A stretch of DNA of 9,715 nucleotides from CBCXVS01 sp965178525 (GTDB taxonomy: Bacteria; Tectomicrobia; Entotheonellia; Entotheonellales; Entotheonellaceae): assembly GCA_965178525.1 (NCBI GenBank), contig CBCXVS010000285.1, forward strand, positions 1-9,715, written 5' to 3'. The first letter of the stretch is position 1. The number at the start of each line of letters is the position of its first letter. Positions 4,931-9,715 of the stretch are shown here, piece after piece. The notes under the pieces were generated by a model. That model saw only the letters and a list, made by a program, of their open reading frames with translations, ran no database searches and was not told where the DNA came from. Position numbers and translations under genes: made by a program.

Positions 4931-5875
4931 ATGCAGAACGAAGCCGAGGTTTTTGAAAACTTTCTGCGCGCCAAAAATCTCAAGCACTCCAAGCCCAGGC
5001 AGGACATCGTCGATGTGTTCCTGGCTTCTAAAGGACACCTCTCGGCCCAAGAGCTGTATGAACAGGTCAAGCGGAAAAACGCCCGCATTGGCTTTGCCAC
5101 GGTCTACCGCACGATCAAACTTCTCGAGGAGTGTGGCCTGGCGCGGTCCATGGACTATGGCGACGGGACACAACGGTACGAGCCCGACCGCTTCCAACAT
5201 CATCACATCATCTGCACCTCATGCAGTCGTACCATCGAGTTTCTTAGTCCCGAGTTAGAATCCCTGCTCATGCAAGTGCAAAAAGATCACGATTTCATGC
5301 CCAGATCGCATGCCGTCCGCGTCCTCAGCGTCTGCGCAGACTGCGGGCAAGCCGCGGCATCTCCCAGTCGGCATGGGAAAGATCTGGAGACGATTTTGTC
5401 CCGCGACGCCTTAGAGATCGCCATTGCCAACGAGGAACAGGGCTTCCATTTTTACAGCCACGCCATCGAGCTCACCATGGACGAGACCACGCGCATGGTT
5501 TTTACCCGTTTGGCGGATGAAGAGCAGGAACACTTGACCGTCTTACAACGAGAATATGAGGCCCTGCGGCGCGCCCATACGTGGCTGGAGGATGAGCCGT
5601 CGCTCCTCTACTTCGACAACGAACGTTTGCAGAGCATTTTCCCGAAGGATCGGGATGAAATTGGCCGGATCATGCAAGCCGCCGGCCCCATAGAAGCGCT
5701 GCATATCGCGATGGACGCCGAACGCCGTTCGTACGACGTCTTCCGATATTACGCCAAGAAGGTGGACTATCCGCAAGGCCGGGCGATTTTTGAGCAATTT
5801 GCCCATGAAGAAGAGCGGCACTTGACCCTGATCCGCGATGCGTATGATCAGCTGCAGGCGCAGTTGAATCGTTAA
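4931..5875 (+). CDS. Fur-family repressor fused to a rubrerythrin-like diiron domain
   Basis: The 314-residue protein has two domains. Residues 1-140 are a complete Fur domain: a winged helix with KPRQDIVDVF (21-30) and the recognition segment FATVYRTIKLL (55-65), then the dimerisation part with HHHIICTSC (90-98) and CADC (135-138), the two Cys pairs of a structural zinc site. After a short linker, residues 156-314 form a four-helix ferritin-like domain. Its ligands are expected at Glu168 (NEEQGFHFY), E198-x-x-H201 (DEEQEH), Glu264 (DAERRSY) and E294-x-x-H297 (HEEERH), so a full diiron site seems present. There is no rubredoxin domain. Ordinary Fur proteins have about 140-150 residues. The start at 4931 has AGAGAGG 8 bases upstream and lies 38 bases after the predicted transcription start; ATG 4901 is the alternative. 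It is divergent from an iron transporter and probably represses it. Whether the diiron part senses iron, oxygen or peroxide, or is an enzyme, is unknown. Confidence 0.88.
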   Translation: MQNEAEVFENFLRAKNLKHSKPRQDIVDVFLASKGHLSAQELYEQVKRKNARIGFATVYRTIKLLEECGLARSMDYGDGTQRYEPDRFQHHHIICTSCSRTIEFLSPELESLLMQVQKDHDFMPRSHAVRVLSVCADCGQAAASPSRHGKDLETILSRDALEIAIANEEQGFHFYSHAIELTMDETTRMVFTRLADEEQEHLTVLQREYEALRRAHTWLEDEPSLLYFDNERLQSIFPKDRDEIGRIMQAAGPIEALHIAMDAERRSYDVFRYYAKKVDYPQGRAIFEQFAHEEERHLTLIRDAYDQLQAQLNR

Positions 5876-5953
5876 ATCGCCGGTTGCTTCCGGGCGGCGC
5901 TCGCCTACTTCTAGACGCGCAATCGCACGACACCACCCCAGTTTGTCATGCCT

Positions 5954-6727
5954 CTATTTCCCCTGCCAATTCGGGGATCGCTTCTCGCGGAAGGCCGCTC
6001 GGCCTTCTGCGGCATCGGCGGCGTCACCCGCCACCATCCGCATCGTTTCCCCAAAGCGCACGGCCTCGACCCAGGGCAGATGGCGGGAGCGCACCGCCAC
6101 CTCTTTCGTGGCTCGGACGGCCAACGGCGCCGACTTGCACAGGCGATCCGCTAGCCGCCGGGCCTCGGTCATGAGGTCATCGTGAGGCACGATCTTCCAC
6201 ACCAACCCCATCTCTTTAGCCCGCGCGGCATCGACCGCCTCGCCGACGAGCAGGAGTTCCATGGCATCGGCCCAGGCGATGCGCTGCGGCATGCGGATGG
6301 CCCCGACAATGGTCGGAACGCCAATGCGCACCTCAGGGAAGCCAAACGTCGCACGCTCCGACGCCAGCACGAAGTCACAGAACGACACGGCCGTCACGCC
6401 GTAGCCCAGGCACGGGCCGTTAATCGCCGCGATGGTGGGTTTAAAGAGTTCCAGCCCGCTTTCAAACGAGTTGATGGTCGGTTTCTCCCAGAACGTCCCG
6501 GCAAAGGTACCTGCGGCGCCACCTTCCCGAATGTCAGCACCGGCACAGAAGGCGCGGCCGGCGCCGGTCAGAATGGCGACCCAGGCGTCTTCATCGTCGC
6601 GGAAACGCAACCACGCCGCGTTCAATTCGTCACGCATCTGGCCATTGATGGCGTTCATGCGCTCGGGCCGATGGTAAGTGATGGTAACGACATGAGCATC
6701 TTGATCATAGCGTACGGCGTCCGGCAC
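5954..6727 (-). CDS. Enoyl-CoA hydratase/isomerase (crotonase) family protein
   Basis: This 257-residue protein has the normal length for a crotonase, a family acting on acyl-CoA thioesters in the cytoplasm. The fold markers are clear: RPERMNAINGQM (20-31), the oxyanion-hole segment FCAGADIREGG (60-70) and the second segment NGPCLGYGVTAVSFCD (103-118), then FGFPEVRIGV (128-137). Compared with rat mitochondrial hydratase, the first catalytic Glu (144) is Thr112 and the oxyanion Gly141 is Tyr109, while Glu164 is kept as Glu132. A true hydratase normally has both Glu, so isomerase, thioesterase-like or another crotonase reaction is possible. GTG 6727 is the start: AAGGGGG stands just upstream at proper spacing. 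It is convergent with the Fur-rubrerythrin gene. Upstream, a large hairpin separates it from the dehydratase gene, with which it may be co-transcribed. Confidence 0.88.
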   Translation of the reverse strand: MPDAVRYDQDAHVVTITYHRPERMNAINGQMRDELNAAWLRFRDDEDAWVAILTGAGRAFCAGADIREGGAAGTFAGTFWEKPTINSFESGLELFKPTIAAINGPCLGYGVTAVSFCDFVLASERATFGFPEVRIGVPTIVGAIRMPQRIAWADAMELLLVGEAVDAARAKEMGLVWKIVPHDDLMTEARRLADRLCKSAPLAVRATKEVAVRSRHLPWVEAVRFGETMRMVAGDAADAAEGRAAFREKRSPNWQGK

Positions 6728-6741
6728 AGTAGCCCCCTTAA

Positions 6742-6829
6742 TAGCTATCAGCTATCAGCTGTCAGCTAAAACGTTGGAAGAGAAAATCTTTCATCTTTTT
6801 TTTAGCTGACAGCTGATAGCTGATAGCTA
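6742..6829. repeat. Perfect 30-bp inverted repeat made of 7-bp units
   Basis: The arms at 6742-6771 and 6800-6829 are fully complementary over 30 bases around a 28-base loop. Each arm is itself a tandem of the heptamer AGCTATC, with one unit AGCTGTC and a final AGCTAAAA. The element fills most of the gap between the dehydratase and the crotonase, and its left end is only two bases from the crotonase ribosome-binding site. It has no T-run in the transcript direction, so simple termination is unlikely. A MITE-like repeat, an RNA processing hairpin or a translation-blocking leader are possible. Confidence 0.9.
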
Positions 6830-6847
6830 ATGGCTCTTCAAAATGAT

Positions 6848-7816
6848 TTAGTCTTCAGCGGCATCGAGTACCCAGCGCAGTGTGGCCAAGTCGAGATTGC
6901 CACCGCTGAGGATCATGACGACCTTCTGCCCGGCTAATTCCCGCCGCAGCTTCCACGCCGCCGCCATCGGCGCCGCGCCCGCGCCCTCGGCAAGGTTATG
7001 CGTGGTACGCAAGAGGCGGAGGACAGCCTGACGCATTTCCGCCTCACTCACCAACACCATGTCATCGAGCCCCTCCTGCATGATCACAAAGGGCATCTCA
7101 AAGGCCACACGCGTCGCCAGACCGTCGGCAAACGTCTCCGCGCTGTCCGTCTCACACAACCGGCCTTGTTTCCAGGACTGGTACACCACCGGGGCCTTCT
7201 CGGCCTGCACGCCAATAATGCGCACCGCCGGGTGCAGGGCTTTGAGCACGGTGATGGCGGCACACACGCCGCTGCCACCGCCCACTGGCGCCAGGACCAC
7301 ATCCGGTGCCGGAAGTTCCTGACAAACCTCGAGCCAGCACGTCCCAATGCCGTTGATCAGGAGCGGTTCATTGGCCGAATGGATATAGCGCAGACCGCGC
7401 TCATATTGCAACGTCTCAACCAGACTCCGGGCCTCGTCAAAATCCTTGCCGTGCTCGATGAGTTCGGCGCCCTGCGCTCGTATCAACGTATTTTTCTCCG
7501 GATTGTTGCCCTCTGGCACGACCACCGTTGCCGGTATGCCATACCAATACGCCGCCAGCGCCACCGACTGGCCGTGGTTGCCCCGTGTCGCCGTGATCAC
7601 CCCCGGCACGCCCTCGCGGGCGAGGTGCGCCATGAGATTGATGCCGCCACGAATTTTGAAGGCGCCAATCGGGGTGTGATTTTCATGCTTGATATAAGCT
7701 TGCAGGCCCATTTCCTGCGACAAACCGGGGTAGTGAATCAGCGGGGTTGGCCGCATGTGCTCATACACGACTTTCTGGGCTGCTTCAACATGTGCCAGCG
7801 AAATGCCATCTACCAT
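6848..7816 (-). CDS. Threonine/serine dehydratase-like PLP enzyme (fold type II)
   Basis: This 322-residue member of the tryptophan-synthase-beta family probably deaminates L-threonine or L-serine to a 2-oxo acid and ammonia. The PLP lysine is Lys54 in GAFKIRGG (51-58). RGNHGQS (78-84) is the Asn loop that contacts the cofactor, GGGSG (179-183) holds the phosphate, and SGGN (304-307) supplies the Ser facing the pyridine nitrogen. There is no C-terminal ACT domain, so it resembles short catabolic dehydratases rather than isoleucine-inhibited IlvA. The usual phosphate loop is GGGG; here Ser replaces one Gly, and TATRGNHGQS differs from the common SAGNHAQG. Substrate is therefore uncertain, and hydroxyaspartate or other hydroxy-amino acids are possible. 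ATG 7816 has AGGAG five bases upstream. The next gene on this strand is the crotonase, 120 bases on, across the hairpin. Confidence 0.88.
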   Translation of the reverse strand: MVDGISLAHVEAAQKVVYEHMRPTPLIHYPGLSQEMGLQAYIKHENHTPIGAFKIRGGINLMAHLAREGVPGVITATRGNHGQSVALAAYWYGIPATVVVPEGNNPEKNTLIRAQGAELIEHGKDFDEARSLVETLQYERGLRYIHSANEPLLINGIGTCWLEVCQELPAPDVVLAPVGGGSGVCAAITVLKALHPAVRIIGVQAEKAPVVYQSWKQGRLCETDSAETFADGLATRVAFEMPFVIMQEGLDDMVLVSEAEMRQAVLRLLRTTHNLAEGAGAAPMAAAWKLRRELAGQKVVMILSGGNLDLATLRWVLDAAED

Positions 7817-7970
7817 GGGTACTCCTCAGCACAGCAAAGGTGTCGGTAATCTGTGGAATGCTATGCAAGGATACCGGGCCAGATGGCTCAAAAGCAAACG
7901 GGAAATGGCCGACACAGGGCTCGACGTACAGACCCGCCACCGATGTGGGTCGGCAGCCTCTCCGGCTGAC

Positions 7971-7999
7971 TTGCAACCGCGTTGGGGCACGACTATAAT
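7971..7999 (+). promoter_or_regulatory. Strong sigma70-type promoter of the ABM-domain gene
   Basis: TTGCAA (7971-7976), a 17-base spacer and a perfect TATAAT (7994-7999). Predicted transcription start is near 8006, leaving about 27 bases of leader before ATG 8033. The promoter lies in the divergent region shared with the dehydratase gene, for which I see no clear promoter. Confidence 0.65.
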
Positions 8000-8032
8000 G
8001 CCGTCGTCCACTCAACAACCTCTTGAAAACGT

Positions 8033-8401
8033 ATGCGCGTGTCCACAGAAGGAAAGATCACGTACGCCCTGTTCGTGACCATCAAAATCAAGCCGGGGTT
8101 CGTCGAACCCTTCAAGCAAGCCAGTCTCGGAGATGCCCAGGGCTCGGTGCGGGATGAACCCGGCTGCCTCCGGTTCGACATGCACCAGAGTACCGAGGAT
8201 CCCAATACGTTCCATCTCTACGAAGTGTACGAGAATCAGGACGCCCACCTCAATTTGCACCGCAACGCTCCACATTACATCAAGTGGCGCGAGACCGTGC
8301 AAGATTGGTTCGATGGCGAACCGCAACGCGTCAGCATGAGTACGATTTTCCCTTCGGACGAGGGCTGGAAAAAGCAGAAGCCGCATCTGCTGAACTGGTG
8401 A
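8033..8401 (+). CDS. Antibiotic biosynthesis monooxygenase (ABM) domain protein
   Basis: This 122-residue protein has one ABM domain, a small dimeric alpha/beta barrel found in quinone-type monooxygenases (YgiN-like), haem degraders and many uncharacterised proteins. The family pattern is plain: strand ALFVTIKIKPGFVEPF (12-27), then RDEPGCLRFDMHQSTEDP (40-57), FHLYEVYENQDAHLNLH (60-76) and RNAPHYIKWRETVQDWF (77-93). A tail of about 25 residues, rich in Lys and Trp, follows the domain. There is no signal peptide. The start is ATG 8033, placed 27 bases after the predicted transcription start. No good ribosome-binding site is seen, so translation may be leader-poor or weak; GTG 8039 is an alternative. 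It is convergent with the CinA-like gene. Substrate cannot be inferred. Confidence 0.85.
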   Translation: MRVSTEGKITYALFVTIKIKPGFVEPFKQASLGDAQGSVRDEPGCLRFDMHQSTEDPNTFHLYEVYENQDAHLNLHRNAPHYIKWRETVQDWFDGEPQRVSMSTIFPSDEGWKKQKPHLLNW

Positions 8402-8411
8402 TCAACCGACC

Positions 8412-8439
8412 CGGAAAGCATCATGGAGAGGTCTTTCCG
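8412..8439. terminator. Weak candidate hairpin between convergent genes
   Basis: CGGAAAG (8412-8418) and CTTTCCG (8433-8439) pair perfectly around 14 bases, between the ABM gene and the convergent CinA-like gene. The position suits a shared transcript end, but there is no T-run on either strand, so this is only a possibility. Confidence 0.25.
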
Positions 8440-8474
8440 CTGCAAAAACGATGTCTCGCGTTGTGTGCAGACAC

Positions 8475-8942
8475 TTACAAGTGACGGCCAAGCAGGTCAA
8501 GCACGGCATGGGCCGCTTGGCGCTTGTTGCCGTCACGGTCCCCCGCATCGGTATGAATGCGCTCCGCCACTTCGAGGTCCGCAGGCCCTGCTAAACCAAT
8601 ATAGAAGGTCCCAACAGGGAAACCGGAGCGGCCGCCTGTCGGACCGGCAACGCCGGTGACGGAGATACCATAGTCCGTACCAGTCAGGTCGCGCACACCT
8701 TTGGCCATCGCCATGGCGACCTCCGGACTCACACTCCCCTTCGTGTTGTACACCTCGTCGGAGACGCCCAGGACCTTCTGCTTCAGACCGCCGGTATAGG
8801 CGATAACGCCACCCGGAAAATATCTCGAGCTGCCCGGCACCGTGCTGAGCATGTACCCGACCAGACCGCACGTGTCTGCTTCCGCTACCGAGACCCGCTG
8901 TTCCTTCGCCACTAAACGCTCGGCAATCTCTTCCACCGTCAT
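8475..8942 (-). CDS. CinA C-terminal domain (PncC-like) protein lacking the usual serine
   Basis: The 155-residue protein is a stand-alone CinA-C domain, the family of nicotinamide-mononucleotide amidohydrolase PncC, which recycles NMN in the pyridine nucleotide cycle. Landmarks: YFPGGVIAYTGGLKQKVLGV (41-60), KGSVSPEVAMAMAKGVR (68-84), YGISVTGVAGPTGG (91-104) and FPVGTFYIGL (108-117). The family's AES-C-TGGL motif, whose Ser is the reported nucleophile of the Ser/Lys dyad, reads AEADTCGL here (20-27), so the Ser position is Ala22. The presumed partner Lys54 is kept. The enzyme may be inactive as an amidase or use another mechanism. ATG 8942 has GGGAG seven bases upstream. It is divergent from the SDR gene and convergent with the ABM gene. 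The fold assignment is firm; the activity is not. Confidence 0.85.
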   Translation of the reverse strand: MTVEEIAERLVAKEQRVSVAEADTCGLVGYMLSTVPGSSRYFPGGVIAYTGGLKQKVLGVSDEVYNTKGSVSPEVAMAMAKGVRDLTGTDYGISVTGVAGPTGGRSGFPVGTFYIGLAGPADLEVAERIHTDAGDRDGNKRQAAHAVLDLLGRHL

Positions 8943-9067
8943 GATCGCTCTCCCTATACGCTGCGAGAAAGAAGTGGTTAGGGGTTATCTATGCTATGCT
9001 AGTCTGACCGAACTGCATATACAAGGGGAATTACGCATCGCGTAAGCGAGGCTCAGGAGGAAGCACC

Positions 9068-9715
9068 ATGGCACGACTCACAGGCAAAGTCGCTCTAATT
9101 AGTGGCGGCGCCAGGGGACAGGGCGCCGCGGAGGCTAGGCTCTTTACCCAAGAAGGCGCCAAAGTCGTTTTTGGCGACATTCTCGATCCGGAAGGACAAC
9201 AGGTGGAAGCCGAGATTCGGGCCCAGGGTGGGGATGCCACGTATGTCCACCTGGACGTGACGAGCGAAGCGCAGTGGCAGCAAGCCGTGGCCCTAGCCGA
9301 ATCCACGTACGGCCAACTCGACGTCCTGGTGAATAACGCCGGTATATCGATTCCGGGCGCCGTTGATGAATATTCTGAAGATGACTGGGAACGTACTATG
9401 GCGGTCAACTTGAAAGGGGTGTTTTTAGGCGTCAAACATGCCATTCCGGCCATGCGTCGGGCCGGCGGCGGGTCGATTATTAACATCTCCTCCGGCGCTG
9501 GGATCGCCCCGCCCCCCGGAACCTCCGGGGCCTATGCCGCGTCCAAGGGTGGCGTCCGCCTGTTTAGCAAAGCCACAGCAGTGCAGCATGCCAAGGAAAA
9601 CATCCGGTGCAATTCTCTCCATCCGGGACCCATCGATACACCGATGATCCGTGGACCCCATCGCGAGGCAGACTGGTTGGATACCCTGATTGGCCGGGTT
9701 CCTTTAGGCCGCATG
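9068..9715 (+). CDS. Short-chain dehydrogenase/reductase (SDR), truncated by window end
   Basis: This is a classical SDR oxidoreductase, open through 216 codons to the last base; the family's usual 245-260 residues mean that about 30-45 are missing. The cofactor motif is SGGARGQG (12-19). Asp37 at the end of strand 2 (VVFGD) suggests NAD(H) rather than NADP(H). Asp63 (HLDVT), NNAG (89-92), Asn114 (AVNLKG), Ser141/142 (INISSG), Tyr156 and Lys160 (YAASK) give a complete Asn-Ser-Tyr-Lys tetrad. HPGPIDTPM (185-193) is the usual segment after the catalytic helix. ATG 9068 follows AGGAGG (9055-9060) at ideal spacing. The substrate, an alcohol or ketone, cannot be read from this part; the likeness to 3-oxoacyl-ACP reductase or hydroxysteroid-type SDRs is only general. 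It is divergent from the CinA-like gene. Confidence 0.92.
   Translation, partial: MARLTGKVALISGGARGQGAAEARLFTQEGAKVVFGDILDPEGQQVEAEIRAQGGDATYVHLDVTSEAQWQQAVALAESTYGQLDVLVNNAGISIPGAVDEYSEDDWERTMAVNLKGVFLGVKHAIPAMRRAGGGSIINISSGAGIAPPPGTSGAYAASKGGVRLFSKATAVQHAKENIRCNSLHPGPIDTPMIRGPHREADWLDTLIGRVPLGRM

Noticed and set aside
6182..6769. Plus-strand open frame of 195 codons
   Set aside because: Antisense to the crotonase gene and ends inside the inverted repeat; no recognisable domain.
6772..6829. Rho-independent terminator from the 30-bp hairpin with its T-run
   Set aside because: The T8 run (6796-6803) lies in the loop and right-arm edge on the plus strand and reads as A in the direction of the flanking genes, so it does not follow the stem in their transcripts.
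6998..7849. Plus-strand open frame of 283 codons
   Set aside because: Antisense shadow of the PLP dehydratase; His/Arg-rich composition is typical of reverse-strand reading.
8985..9023. Promoter for the SDR gene at TATGCT repeats or TATACA
   Set aside because: No -35-like hexamer at a suitable distance; evidence too weak to list.

Overview
The window looks like chromosomal DNA of a moderately GC-rich, free-living, probably uncultured Gram-negative-type bacterium. It has no rRNA, tRNA, CRISPR array or intact transposase. Homology to lineages such as Nitrospirota, NC10 or Tectomicrobia is only an impression from protein style; placement needs database searches.

Layout. Positions 1-276 hold no convincing gene. 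A small orphan protein with a strong ribosome-binding site lies at 277-648 (+). A ParE/RelE-type toxin and its antitoxin lie on the minus strand (887-1383), overlapping by GTGA, with palindromes in front of the antitoxin. Positions 1384-1773 are mostly gene-free and carry fragments resembling mobile-element ends. Next, on the minus strand, comes a ferric-iron-type ABC transporter: permease fbpB (4599 to 2982) and ATPase fbpC (2985 to 1921), overlapping by ATGA, possibly followed by a 30-residue Cys-rich ORF. The permease carries a one-base frameshift at a G5 run and an in-frame G12 tract. No substrate-binding protein is in the window.

Divergent from the transporter is the most interesting gene: a Fur-family repressor fused to a rubrerythrin/ferritin-like diiron domain (4931-5875, +). 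The intergenic region has a good promoter for each side. The transporter promoter (TTGAAA-17-GATAAT) is overlaid by a Fur-box-like palindrome. My reading is an iron-uptake locus controlled by a repressor with its own diiron module, possibly linking iron supply to peroxide or oxygen status.

The right half is metabolic. It holds a divergent crotonase (5954-6727, -), a fold-type II PLP threonine/serine dehydratase (6848-7816, -), an ABM-domain protein with a strong promoter (8033-8401, +), a CinA C-terminal/PncC-like protein lacking the usual serine (8475-8942, -), and an SDR oxidoreductase that runs off the window end (9068-9715, +). A perfect 30-bp inverted repeat built of 7-bp units sits between the dehydratase and the crotonase.
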